This document shows, in pieces, positions 1 through 11,543 of a stretch of DNA of 64,000 bases (positions within the stretch are counted from its first letter, which is position 1; each line of letters starts with the position of its first letter). A model generated the notes under the pieces. The model searched no databases. It was not told the DNA's origin and was given only the letters and a program-made list of their open reading frames with translations. The position numbers were made by a program, and so were the translations under genes. The DNA comes from Paulownia fortunei (Eukaryota > Streptophyta > Magnoliopsida > Lamiales > Paulowniaceae), in contig CM033119.1 in NCBI GenBank assembly GCA_019321725.1, positions 14,830,694-14,894,693 of the forward strand, written 5' to 3'.

Positions 1-914
1 AACAAAATATCAAATTTGAACTTTTTTAAAAAAATAAAAAAATATTAAATTTTTTTGACCAGTTTAGTTTGATCGATTTTGATCGATCAGACTGAAAATT
101 CAATTTTATATGGCTAATCGGAGTGGACCGACCTCCAGTTGAATCGGTCGATCTAGTTCGATTTTGAAAACATAGATAATAAGGCTGAAGTTTAAAATTA
201 AAAAAAAAACATCGCTTTCTAAAAGAAGAATAGAGGAAGAAGGCAAAATAAAGGCATAAGGTGTTATGTGGAGTAATAAAAAAATCGAAACTAAAAAAAG
301 GCATGGCCTTCTTTTAAAAACTGAAACTAAAAAAAAATATATTAATAAAAAAATTTAGAGGAAGAAAGATAGTAAGACCTTCTATCTAAAATTAGACAAA
401 ACATTAAAATTAAAAATAAAAGTAATTAAAAGCATCGATACAATCTACGCATTTATTTTTATTTTTTATTTTTTAAATACAAAAGGTGTGGTTTAAACCT
501 ATGCTTTTTGTTCAAATGTTTTAAAAAAATTGTTTGGGTTGATGTCAGTCGTAACTTTATCGCTAGGGCTAATGTCAGCAATTACTAAGTTAATTATGTA
601 ATTTAATTTAATACCTTGATATAATATTAACTGTAATAATAATGTTAGTAATAATAATTAAATATAGGTGAATACCATTACTACTATTATTTGGCATGTG
701 AAATAAGTAAATAGAACAATAATATTTTTTAAATGCGTAGATAAATATTGTCGTACTTTATTCTACTAGTAAATAAAAATATTATGTTATGTAATTGTAG
801 AAAATTAGTTTTTACACAACCAAAAAAAAGTATGGCTCTAAAGTATGAGCAGAATTGAGATATTATATTCATATTTGAATTTATTTACATCTCATAAGCC
901 CAACTCCATGGATA
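1..914. other. AT-rich non-coding flank
   Basis: No supported gene. The stretch is dominated by A and T runs and short reading frames without recognisable domains. It is the DNA into which the large nested retrotransposon at 920 inserted, or an older decayed repeat. Confidence 0.6.
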
Positions 915-919
915 TATAT

Positions 920-1249
920 TGATGAGGTATCACTTCTTGTCTCCTCTTCCAAGTTCGATGATAATTGAGAATTGGGGTGCTGCCTGCAACACAATAAGTT
1001 GTCAAGGGCGTCGGGGTTGTTCCAACAAAAATCCTCCAACGTTCAAGTCAGAAACAAAGAAAAAAATCAATAAATGAAAGTTGGAGTATTTTTCACATAA
1101 TGAGTTACTTGCCTCTCTCTAAAGGATGAATGAGTATTTATAATAACTCTTCATGGGCTTAACCCCATCAGACTCATAAGAATAGTTCAAACTAAATGTG
1201 GTCTTTGTGATTGGGCCTTTTTGTGTTGGACTTGGATTATATACCATCA
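920..1249 (-). repeat. 3' LTR of the Tat-like element
   Basis: This 330-bp repeat starts TGATGAGGTATCAC and ends ACCATCA. It aligns along its length with 26950-27256. The target duplication tatat lies directly to its left. LTRs this short are notable for a Tat element of nearly 10 kb. Confidence 0.85.
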
Positions 1250-1265
1250 TAACCCCCCTACTCTC
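1250..1265 (-). other. Polypurine tract of the Tat-like element
   Basis: On the minus strand this reads gagagtaggggggtta, directly before the 3' LTR. That is the position and composition expected of the primer for plus-strand DNA synthesis. Confidence 0.7.
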
Positions 1266-1668
1266 GGACAAGCCTCACATAAGGAGGGTTGGTCGAGAGT
1301 AGAAAATCTTGAAACCTACTATCTCTTCTAGAGAAACAACCTCTCAAGTTAAAGCATGTATTCATCAACGATTAGTGTTCCATTTTGCTGAGCTATTCGG
1401 GGGTCTCGCTGACATCGCATTTGCTGAAAAATATTCTCATTTCTCTAAATTATTCATAAACGGCCTTTTTTTTGGCTTGGGTCGCGCTCGATTACGAGCA
1501 TTAGCTCTTATAAGAGTTTGAGGGTTTGAGTGGTGTGCATTTGACAATATTGGAGGCCTCCCACTTTCAAGACCCACTTGTATATTTTCTCTCTCTAAGT
1601 TCTTCTCCAAATGAATTCTCAAGGTGAGTTGCATATCTATTCTCGTCCCTTTCTTCTTTTCTCCACCT

Positions 1669-1673
<5 letters not shown>

Positions 1674-1706
<33 letters not shown>
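1674..1706 (+). repeat. (CT)n microsatellite
   Basis: About 16 CT units lie upstream of the antisense ORF blocks. Pyrimidine-rich tracts like this are common in plant core promoters and 5' UTRs, so it may be part of the aORF's own promoter. Confidence 0.85.
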
Positions 1707-1710
<4 letters not shown>

Positions 1711-3526
1711 TGGCTACATTTTTATTTTGGGCATTTTGTCGAGCACCTTCTGTGACATACCTTTGGTTTAGAAATCAAGAATATAATTATTCAACTAGGA
1801 TTAAGGTGAGCATTATGGAGAGCTTAGGCAGTGGAGCACTCCATCATCACCATCAATCGAAGAAGAATGGAGAAGAGGTCAAGTAGGCTACTTGACCTCT
1901 TCAGCTCGAACCCATGGATCGAGCAACCCAAGTTAAACACCCTGCTGGACTTGGAACCCCTCCATAGGCTGCAACAATGCTATGGGGGCTGCTCCCCCAT
2001 CGACACTTCCTGCATCGGCGACTTAAGCCAATAGCTCGAGCTGCCCGAGCAACCCAGATCGAGCACCTTGCTCGACTTGGAACTTCTTGCCTCGTCAGCT
2101 CGAGTCACAAGCTCGAGCTATGAGCTTGAGCAATTGGTTCAAATTTGCTGCCAATGGGGGTTGCTCTCCTCTCGTTGCGCTTTGCTGGCTCGAGCTGCTC
2201 TCCACCACTATGCCAAGCTAGCGATTTTCTTTATTTTTATCGATGCAGCCCATTGAATTGACTTTGGGTTTAGTTTTGAGTCATGCTATTTTTTTCTCAT
2301 ATCCCTCACAGTTATTTTTTTCCAGGCAATGGTCTAGTTGATCCTACTTATCTTGAGGGATATTCACCCAAAAAGATTGATGCCATTCTCGATCTTCCAG
2401 AATATATTAATGAGTCTTGGGAGGATAAAGAGTTTGATGATTCGGGGGAGAAGTCCTCTAAGTTGAGTGAAGGTAGAGCTCCCTTGGTATATGCAGAGTT
2501 TAAGGGTGGAGGGAATTCATTTTCAAAAGGTGAAGATATATCAATCGAAATGTTAAATTCTAATTATGTGAGTCAGTCCTAATCAGTTTGTTCTCGAGCG
2601 ATGGATGTGGAGGGTTGTGATACTTCTTTGAGTTTTGATTATCTTAGGTTGGTAGGTATGTAGGAAGCTTTCTTTACCTACTTGTCATAGGTTTGTTCTT
2701 CCTTACCAAGGCTAGTGAATTATGACTCCTCCTCAAGGGTATTTCGTAGCTTACATAGCTTATCTCACTTGTGGTCTTACTATCCCTCCTAGGCCTCTAC
2801 TCGTGGAGGTGCTCCGTAGTGTTGGACTTTATCTCAGTCAGCTTACTCCTAATGCTTTAATGCATTTTGAGGGGTTTTGTTATTGTTTAGGAGAACTTGG
2901 ACTTCCAGTTAACTTGGATAGAGGGATGTTTTTCTTCACGGGGTCCTTAGAAAGAAAGGTTTTTCTACATTCGGGATGATGATTAGGGCTTTCCATTATC
3001 TTAGAGTAGTCTCTTTTTGAAGATCCAGCTTAGCAAGGTGCACTATAACCTCTAGCTCCAGTTTACTGCCGTGGGGTTGTTTGAAACTTTATTTGATGTT
3101 GGGTGTTTGTTCCCCATCGGTATAAGTTTAGCTTGACTTTGATTCAAGTTGTAGTGGAAGGGATGGCAAAGGTGGGAAACCTTCTTCTTCCCCTCCCCGT
3201 AGGGGTGTCGAGTGCATGACATCATCTCATAACATACACTCTAGTGAGGGAAGTTGCCCTAATGATTTTCAGGTGGATGGCAGCAACAAAAGGCCTCAAG
3301 ATAGCACTCGTGATGGAGATAACGTTGCTAGATGCCCTAGAGCTGGAAAATGATTGTTTACCTATGGTATCAATCAGGTGGAGGGGGTGTAGGTACTATA
3401 GGACGAGCATGACTTCGCTCTTAGCTGGAGGAAAACACGCCCCATATGAGTCAGTATGGCATTGAGGAGTTTAGTGTGCATTCTGATGCCATTGTTGATG
3501 ATGCCCTCGCTGACGAGTTTGCTCGG

Positions 3527-3634
3527 GTAAGTACTTATTAATATTTTACCTTGGTGATGTTTTTTTTTTTCAAGAAACATGTTTTTATGTATGTTATTTG
3601 CTTTCATTCTTACTATAATGTATCCCACTCACAG
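3527..3634 (+). other. Possible intron inside the antisense ORF
   Basis: The donor is CTCGG|gtaagta and the acceptor, after a T-rich stretch, is cactcacag|CTATTTCGG; length 108 bp. It lies between the two coding blocks DDALADEFAR and the coiled-coil block. Splicing here does not by itself restore an open frame, so either a later frameshift is present or the intron is a chance match. Confidence 0.4.
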
Positions 3635-4158
3635 CTATTTCGGGCATGCGAAGAGTAGGTTACAGAGAGTTATTAGAACAACTTGAGGGGGTAGAACAAA
3701 GGAGTTCATCGAAGATTGTTTCATTAAAGAGTCAGTTGAAGAGCAAAGAAGATGAGCTGAAAAAGTTAGGAGATGAGCACAAGTTGTTGAAGGATAAATA
3801 CGAGCGAAAGATGTCCTCCTAGAAGAAGTTTCTTGCTTCCAATGAGGGAAAGTCTTTCAAAGTCGAGGTAGAGGAGAAAGCTATGACTACTTTAAAGGCT
3901 TCTCCTGATTTTGATGATGTTGCCATGGAGCGAGCTCTATCTCTTTATAATGACATAGTACGTGATTGTCAATGGATGTTGTGGGAGTTTAGGCGAGTGT
4001 CTGAGGACATTGTCATGCTGTTTGAGCCCAGGGTTCCCAAGTTGAGTGTTAATGTTTATGTCGAGGATCCTTCTTCTGCTCCTGTTGTTACCTCTGAGGA
4101 AGACTCTCCTTTTAAAGTTGTTGATGCAGTTGCTCCACGAGATCCTCGTAGTAGCTAG

Positions 4159-4739
4159 ACTAAGCTATTAGTTGAACTTATTTTATTCTCCTACTTGCCA
4201 TTTTATCTTTCAGACTTAGTTTGATGATTAGAAACTTTTTCTTGTAATTTTAGGTTGGTTGTAAAACTTCATTGCCTTCATATTGTGTTGTTCTGTGATA
4301 TTTTGTTGCTATGATACCTCGACATGGTTAGGATGAATGGTTTACCTTTTTTAAATACTTTACTTCTAACGAACGTCATCCAATTAATAGAGGCTAGGCA
4401 TGACTAGCATCAAAGGATGTTAGTCCTCTTGGATTATATTTGACCTTTAGACTTCTAGGTATGTAGATCTTAGGGATTCCAGGGTTGAGCTGGCCAGGCT
4501 CTTTTATGACCTCATGGAAATCTCAACGTACTTCCTGGGTTATAATTATTTTTATTCTGTATTGAGTGAAAAAAACAAATAATAAGAGGTATCCACTAAA
4601 ACTCTAATAATTGTCTAAGTAACAAACGTAGTCATTCACATAAAATTGATTTATTCATTTGCATAAGTTAACAAAGGTGATGAAAAAAAAAAGAAACTTG
4701 TACAACACGACAAGAAGTAAATCATTTGACCATCACTCA
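4159..4739. other. Non-coding stretch between aORF and integrase of the Tat-like element
   Basis: This is a T-rich stretch just after the aORF stop, including 'cttgtaattttaggttggttgtaaaac', which looks like a 3' UTR of the antisense ORF, then A-rich DNA leading to the integrase C-terminus on the other strand. No coding capacity is seen. Confidence 0.5.
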
Positions 4740-5790
4740 TAATATTTCTTGAGATTCACTATGTTCCAAGTCCTTGACACATCCCTCCCATCTGGATGTT
4801 ATAGTCGATATGCTTCGACATTCACTACTTTAACGACCTTGTAGGGCCTTCCTACTTAGCGCCTAATTTCCCAAGTTGGTGAGTAATCTCCGCTTTTCTT
4901 ATCACCAAGTCACCCACTTGGGACACTTTTGGATGCACTCTATGGTTGTAAGCTCTTGCTATTTTTACGCAAGTCGATGCTTTTTTTTGAAGTTCATCAA
5001 TAAAATCGAGATTCGCTCTAAAAGTACTATCATTGAGCTTTTGGGGTGTACTGCTTTACCCTCCAAGAAGTTTTGCCTATCTCTACTAGGGCTATTGCCT
5101 CTGTTCTATATGTCAAGTTAAATGGTGACTCACCAATCGAAGAGTGGGGAGTTCGGTATGCCCAAAGTACATTGTGGAGCTCATCTACCTAGGCTTTCTT
5201 GGTGGCGCCAAGTCTCATCTTGAGATGTTGCACGATCGTCTAGTTTGTTACTTCTATCTGTCCATTGGCTTGAGGATTGCTGATGGAATAATCACTACAC
5301 TATTCTCGAATTCTAGTTCCTTAGAATTGGGTATTGTTATCTGAAATAAGAACTCATGGGATACCAAAATGATATATTATATTTTTCCAAATGAACTTGA
5401 TGACATCTTTTTCTGTAATCTTTGCCAAGGGTTCTGTTTCCACCCACTTAGTGAAGTAATCTATAGCGATGATCAAAAATGTTCTTTGGTCAAATGCTGG
5501 AGAAAATGGACCAACTAGATCAATTCCCTATTGGGCGAATGGACATGGGCTCTCCATAGTTTGAAGGAGTGCAACTGGTTGATGTTGAATATTAGCATGT
5601 TCTTGGAAAGAATAACAATGTCGAACTATCTCCATGGCATCATCAAACATCGTCGACCAATAATATCCCTGTCTCAATGTGTTTGTAGCTAGAGCCTTGC
5701 TTTCTACATGGTTGCCATATAATACTTCATAGATTTCTCTGAGTACGTAGTTTGCCTTATTGGGAGTGAGGCAATTCAAATAGGGTTGGG
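4740..5790 (-). pseudogene. Integrase region of the Tat-like element
   Basis: Minus-strand remnant of the enzyme that inserts element cDNA into host DNA. The N-terminal zinc-binding part is readable at 5528-5779 (GNHVESKALATNTLRQGYYW), but its HHCC pattern is damaged: EIY replaces the first His and HCYSFQ has Ser in place of the last Cys. The catalytic core follows: GIDLVGPFSP, then IIAIDYFTKWVE, then FGIPYE. Stops appear from about 5400 leftwards, and the end fades into the non-coding stretch at 4740. The order RNase H then integrase fits Ty3-gypsy. Confidence 0.75.
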
Positions 5791-5839
5791 AAAAACCTCA
5801 TTTGTAAAGTTCACCATTAATAATCAAGAATTGAGATGC

Positions 5840-6490
5840 TCACATCTTTAGCTTGTGTGTGTCTTTTGAATTTGTTGGTTGTTCTTCACTTGTCAAATAT
5901 TTAACCAATTCATCTTTCCAACTCTTCTCTTCTTCTTCAGTGCATAAGATATATAGCACTTCTTTGTCAACTTTTGGCTCATTGGAGGTGAGGAAAGTGA
6001 CTCTCCTACTTTTAATACTCGCCATAGAACTTGCGAGTTTGGCTAGTTGATCCGCAGCTGAATTCTCAGCCTTAAGGATTTATTTTATCTGGCATTCCTC
6101 GAACCTTATGAGCAAATATTTCGTCAAGTTCAAATACTTAATCATTTTCTCATTCTTAGCTTCGTATGAGCCTCTTACTTAGTTAACAACCAACTGCGAA
6201 TCACTATGGATCACCAAATTTGTTGCTCCTACTGCATAGGCTAGCTTGACTCCCGCTATAAGTGCTTCATATTCAACCTTATTATTAGAAGTTGTAAACT
6301 CAAGTTTGATTGCGTACTTGAACTTATCCCCTTAAGGGATTTCCAACAACACCCCCACCCCACTTCCTGTCATGGTAGATGAACCATCGACATGCAATGT
6401 CCATGTCAGGGTTGAGCTGGTCGCTTTGTCTGTCATCATTTTGACTAAAAATTCTACTAAGATTTGTGCCTTAATCACTGGCCTCATTTG
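5840..6490 (-). pseudogene. Second, archaeal-type RNase H (aRNH) of the Tat-like element
   Basis: Minus strand, between the ordinary RNase H and integrase. The frame reads LHVDGSSTMTGSGVGVLL, then [20 protein letters not shown], then [12 protein letters not shown], then ENSAADQLAKLASSM. This is the archaeal-type RNase H pattern with all four acidic residues visible (D in DGSS, E in EYEAL, D in SDSQ, D in ADQLA). Having this domain as well as the usual one is diagnostic of the Tat group. Stops occur after the first motif and after VVN, so it is not functional. The stretch 5840-6025, a clean open frame, is the acidic linker towards integrase. Confidence 0.8.
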
Positions 6491-6499
6491 AAATTCAAG

Positions 6500-7635
6500 A
6501 TCGTGTTTACTGAGTTCAACCGTCGCCTACTTCACTAGTTTGTCCGAAGTCTCGTGTTTAGATAGAACTTGCTTGAGTGTTTGATTCGTGAGTACTACAA
6601 CCAAATGATATTGGAAGTATAGTCGGAGTTTCCTGGCAGCGGTGATAAAGGCTAATGCTAGCTTCTCAATGTTTGGGTATCTTATCTCAGCTCCTTGTAC
6701 GGTTCAGCTAATATAATAGATAGGATGATGATCTCTTCCCACTTCTCGAACTAAGATAATGTCACAACTTCCTCACTAACTACCAAGTAAAAGAATAATG
6801 TTTGTCCCAGCTCAGGCTTAGTTAACAGAGGGGCAAGAATGGTAAATCTTTATCCGTCGTCCTTGAGATGAATTGGTTCAAGGCTGCCAACCTTTCTGTT
6901 AGCTGTTGGACTTCTTTGTTATTTCGTGGTGGAAGTATCTCCCTCACGACCTTAATCTTCTCAGGATTCACTTCAATTCATCGTTCTGATATCATATATC
7001 CTAAGAATTTTCCACCCCGCACTCCAAAGACATATTTTGTAGGATTGAGTTTCTGGTTGTATGTTCTCAAGATGTTAAAACACTCCTTTAAATCATGCAT
7101 ATGGTTAAAGGCTCGCCTACTCTTGACGAGCATGTCGTCAATGTAAACTTTCATATTTCTTCCTATCTGGCTTTTGAACATTCGGTTGTTAAGCCTTTGA
7201 TAGGTGGCTCTAGCATTCTTTAAACTGAAAGGCATTACTCTATAGCAGTAACTACCTTGATCAGTCATAAAACTTGTTTTCTCCTGGTCTTCAAGTGCCA
7301 ATTGTATCTGGTTATATCCCTGGTATGCTTACAGAAAGCTAAATAATTCACATCTTGAGGTAGAGTCCACCAGCAGATCTATTCAAGTAAGGGAGAACGA
7401 ATCTTTCGGGCATGTCTTGTTCAAATCTATGAAGTCAATGCAAGGATGCCACTTTTCTCTAGTTTTAGGCACCAAAACTACATTAGCTAACCAATCTAGA
7501 TAGTTGACAGGGTGTATATACTTAGCTGTAAGTAGCTTATCAATTCTTCATTGATGTCTTTGCTTATCAGTTTCTTATCAGGGTCGACACTGAGGCAGTG
7601 TACTATCACCTCTGGGGGAATACCATATAAGTCTT
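6500..7635 (-). pseudogene. Reverse transcriptase and first RNase H of the Tat-like element (left part)
   Basis: Minus strand. The frame enters from the right with GIPPEVIVHCLSVDPDKK, passes LLTAKYIHPV, VVLVPKTREKWHPCIDFIDL, then DQEKTSFMTDQGSYCYRVMP, the catalytic VYIDDMLVKSR, and NPTKYVFGVRGGKFLGYMIS. These are the ordered reverse transcriptase motifs of Ty3-gypsy. Beyond 6970 the frame decays into stops in what should be the first RNase H. The right end is cut by the Athila-like insertion at 7636; the preceding part of the same protein resumes at 16810. Confidence 0.85.
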
Positions 7636-8779
7636 TGTTCATGATAAATTTTGCAAAACCGCAAGTGCACTGTATCAACTTTTAATACAATGGTGAGTTG
7701 AGTATCGTATCTACATGGATTGTAACCAAAATTTGCAGCAAGTATTGCAGTTCAAATAGTCCTAATTTTATCTAGAAAATTAAGTGATGATTAGTAAACA
7801 AAGAAGAATAAAATAAAAATTGCAAAAATAAAACTAGAGTTCTTAGAAATAATACAACAAACACTTTATGAATAAGAAATTTTAGAGGAATGACTCACCT
7901 AATTATCACCTATGTTCTTCCTTCCAAAACATACTAATTCAAGTAAAAAATACATGTAAGTCAAGAATTCCTAACTCATCAATTCTCTCTCTCGAGTGCT
8001 GAATTGATTATGAGTTATAATATGAATTTCAATATCTCTAAAAAAACTCAAGAATAAAACTCTACTAAGGTTTAATGAATTCTTCTTCAAAACTTCAAAA
8101 GTTTCATAAGCTTCTCAATTCTATGATTCCTAGGTTATGTTATCTTTATAATCATATATAATATTTCCTCTCTCGAGTATCGAATCTTATACATCAAACA
8201 CTCTCAATTAATGATCAAATAATCAAGATGCAATACTAAATAAGATAATACAAACAAGATGAATAACTTGAACTAATAATATTTGGAATTCAAAACATAG
8301 GATCAAATAAGGTTACATCATCCTCTAGAAAGAAATGTTTATTTCATCATGTATGAATATGACATCAAGAAATACATAAGAAAGAACATGAAAATTGTTC
8401 GTCAATTTGTGAAATAGAAGAAATGGTTGAATCTTTCCTTGTCTCCAAGAATGGCTCACTTTTTTTTCCATGAATAGCTCTCTGCCCAGTAGCAAGCTCT
8501 CACTGTCCAGCAGCCTTTTTCTGTCCAAGAACAACTTCTCACGTCCATTATTCCTTTGGAGGCTCTTTGGGATCTTTAAAATCAGATAGGAGAAGCCCTA
8601 AAGAGGGCTAAAAATCCATTTTGCCCCTTTTATCCGTGTGGCAACGTGTAGGCGCTGACTGGACAGCTTGGCACAGCTAGGCACTGTCTTCAGCGTATTT
8701 AGCCTTTTTAAACTAATTTTGGACCACTTTATATCCTGAACCAGCTTTTTGTGTCTTCATAAAAAGTGTAGTTTCATCA
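7636..8779 (-). repeat. 3' LTR of the Athila-like element (shortened)
   Basis: Starts TGTTCATGATAAATTTTGC and aligns closely with 15220-16335 as far as about 8760 (..gtgtcttcat). Beyond this the match is lost, whereas the right LTR carries about 470 bp more. The right boundary is uncertain: a CA end at 8778-8779 followed by a purine-rich tract on the minus strand is the best candidate, and a second candidate tract lies near 8840-8860. Confidence 0.75.
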
Positions 8780-9689
8780 ATCCCTTCATTTTTCTTTATT
8801 GAACATCCCATTCTTCTTCTTTTTGATATTGAATTACCCCCAAACTTATTTCTTTTGTTGTATGCAACGGGGGTCTATTTATTTTAAAGAGTTCAAATCA
8901 TACACCTCAATTCATAATCTCTTCATTTTCATATTTTTTCAATATTTTCTTCTCTTTGATTTTGAATTTTTCTTTTTTCTTTTAATACGATAATTCATTC
9001 AACAATGATTGTGTAAATGAGATGAAAAAGGGTAGAATATTGAAATTTTTTTTCATAAAACTCGATAATGTGTATAGGGTGTCCAAATAATTATTTCAAT
9101 AGGCTCAAGAGGGGACACTAAGGAATAATTCAAGTATAGGTTGACTTGAAAGGTTCAAATGGTCCAAAAATGGCCTAAATCATTTCCTTAATGCTATGTC
9201 ACCTAGGATTTCGCCTCGACTAGTGATCAAATAAGTTCTAGAGATTGGTGGGATCATTTAGAAAATAATTAGACCTTATAAACTATTTTTAAATAATTAA
9301 ATGTAATTCAAGAAACTACTTAGTGCATCAAGATTCACAAAACCTCATAAAGTAAATAAAACTATTTTTTTATGTTTAGACATGTAAACAAAAGTATATA
9401 TATTCCAATATTCACCTTTTTTTTAACATGCACATTGTTGATCACTAAACTTAACAATCAATAAACTAAACAAATTAATAAACTAAAACAAGCTACAAAT
9501 AAGCATTAAATGTCTCAAACAATAATGCAATTATCCTAAACTTTCTCCCAAACTTAATATAAGCATTGTTCCTCAATGATTGAGAGAATTGTAAAATTAG
9601 AGGACTTTTTTGAAAATGGGTGATGTTCTTTCGGAATTAAAACCCCGCCTTTTTTTTCCAGCATTTAGCCTGCAAAAATGAGTAAAATA
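8780..9689 (-). other. 3' untranslated region of the Athila-like element
   Basis: No readable frame with family motifs. On the minus strand it holds purine-rich tracts (AAAGAAAAATGAAGGGA ending at 8781; AAGTTTGGGGGT near 8838-8850) that could prime plus-strand synthesis. An Athila env-like gene would be expected here and is not seen. Confidence 0.5.
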
Positions 9690-11060
9690 TCAAGAAACAA
9701 TCATCATGATATGAAACAACACACTAACAAGAACAAAACAACACACATGAAAACAAGAAAAGAGAGATTGGGTTGTCTCCCAAGAAACGTTTTGTTTAAA
9801 GTCTTTATCTAGACTGAAATTGAATACCTTATGTTGCTTCCCAAGTGAAAGATTAGACATCTTCCAAATTTTGTTTCCATAATAATGTTTCAACCTTTGA
9901 CCATTGATACAAAATAATGTGTCATCCTTACCTTTGAGCTCAACTGCCCCAAATGGAAATGTATCGTTGACAATGGAGGGACTCGATTATCTAGATTTCA
10001 ATTTTTCTAGAAAAAGTTTTAATCAAGAATTGAAAAGCAACACAAGTTGTCCAGGTTGAAATTCCATTCTCAATATCATTTTGTCATGCCATTGTTTTGT
10101 TTTTTTTATAGATTTTTGCATTTCATAGGCATCAAGCCTAAATTCCTATATTTCATTGAGTTGCAATAATCTTTTTTCTCCAATTGCTTTTGTATCAAAA
10201 TTTAATTGTTGTATAGCCCAATATGCTCTATGTTCTAGCTCAATAGGGAGGTGACAAGCTTTTCCATAAACTAATTGATAAGGAGACATACCTCTAGGAG
10301 TTTTATATGCTCTGCGGTATGCCCACAATGCATCATCAAGCTTATGTGTTTAATTCTTTCGATTAATGCTTACTGTTTTCTCAAGGATTTGCTTCACTTC
10401 TCAGTTTGAGATTTTATTGAGGATAGTATCCAAGAGCTACCTTGTGTCTTAAACTATATTTAGCCAAAAGGTTATTAAACATTTTATTGCAAAATGAGAA
10501 CCTTCATCACTTACAATTGCTCTGGGTGTGCCAAAAAGAGTGAAAATATATTTGTGCAAGAATTTAAGCACTACCTTGGCATCATTAGTAGGAGTAGCAA
10601 TTGCTTCTATCCACTTGGAAACATAATCCACAGTAAGCAAAATATATGATCGACCATTTGTTGGAAGAAATGGTCCCATGAAGTCAATCCCCCAAACATC
10701 AAAAAGTTCAACTTCTATTATATTATTCAAACAAAGTTTATGGTGTTTTGTAATTATTCCACCCTTTTGACACCAGTCACATGTCTGCACAAAAATATAA
10801 CAATCCTTAAACAAAGTTGGCTAATAAAAACTAGATTACAATACCTTAGAAGCTGTCCTTGTAAGTCCAAAATAACCACCACATGGGGATGAATGACAGT
10901 GCTTGAGAATTTCATTTGTTTCATCCATTGGAATGCATCTCCGAATCACAAAATCTGAACACCTTTTGAAGAGTAAGGGATCATCCCATAGGTATGATTT
11001 CACATCATGTAAGAATTTTTTCTTTTGATGATATATGTGGTTCGGGGGTAATAATCAACC
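9690..11060 (-). pseudogene. Integrase of the Athila-like element
   Basis: Minus strand. The zinc-binding part is degraded around 10780-11000 (TCDWCQKGG preserved). The catalytic core reads GIDFMGPFLPTNGRSYILL, VDYVSKWIEA, then FGTPRAIVSDEGSHF. After a break, 10146-10328 gives [20 protein letters not shown] and [16 protein letters not shown], which is the conserved end of the core. The C-terminal part runs on through 9690 (KQWHDKMILRMEFQPGQLVL; the last frame ends with FHIMMIVS). At least three stops or frameshifts interrupt it. Confidence 0.8.
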
Positions 11061-11087
11061 TACAAGATAATTCACAAAATCTGCATA

Positions 11088-11525
11088 TTAAGGTAAATTA
11101 TCTTTGATTGTCAAAATAAACTTATTTAGGAAAAATTCTTTAATTGGCCCTTCAAATTTCTCCTTTTTTTCCTCCAACCTTGATAAGTGATCTGCCACCA
11201 CATTTTCACTTCCCTTCTTATTTTTTATTTCAAGATGAAATTCTTGAAAAAGGAGTATCCAACGGATTAGCCTTAGTTTTGCATCCTTTTTGGCAAATAG
11301 GTACCTAATAGTAGCATGATCGATATACATTACCACCTTGGTACCTACAAGATAAGCACAAAATTTATCAAATGCAAAAACAACGGATAATAATTCTTTT
11401 TCAGTGGTGGTGTAATTTTGTTGAGCATCATCAAGTGTTCGGCTTGCATAGTAAATGGTCCTAAAAATTTTATCTTTTTTTTGTCCTAACACTACTCCAA
11501 CTGCATAATTACTAGCATCACACAT
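11088..11525 (-). pseudogene. RNase H of the Athila-like element
   Basis: This 145-codon frame removes the RNA strand during reverse transcription. It starts [15 protein letters not shown] with the first catalytic Asp, has [16 protein letters not shown] with the catalytic Glu, and [19 protein letters not shown] with the next Asp. It ends in [13 protein letters not shown], the typical RNase H end of gypsy elements. It is separated from the reverse transcriptase by one stop (WIQPFKL side) and no longer joined to integrase. Confidence 0.85.
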
Positions 11526-11543
11526 AAGTTTAAATGGTTGGAT

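Larger units (their letters stand above)
1611..4158 (+). pseudogene. Antisense additional ORF (aORF) of the Tat-like element, 'putative gypsy-type transposon' domain
   Basis: A broken gene runs on the plus strand, opposite to the retrotransposon, between its integrase and 3' LTR. Blocks at 2324-2579 (acidic, starts GLVDPTYLEGYSPKK), 2722-2976 and 3640-4158 share composition and order with plant proteins carrying the Transposase_28 / putative gypsy-type transposon domain (Pfam PF04195). The core match is at 2722-2976, with PPQGYFVAY, IPPRPLLVEVLRSVGL and QLTPNALMHFEGF followed by LGELGLPVNLDRGMFFF. The last block is a predicted coiled coil (LLEQLEGVEQRSSSKIVSLK and following) with an acidic C-terminus ending at a stop at 4156-4158. 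Frameshifts and stops separate the blocks. Such antisense ORFs are described in Tat elements; their function is unknown. The assignment is from remembered family features, not a search. Confidence 0.68.

Noticed and set aside
8850..9690. Search for an env-like gene in the Athila-like element
   Set aside because: Only short frames without membrane-protein or env-like character are present.
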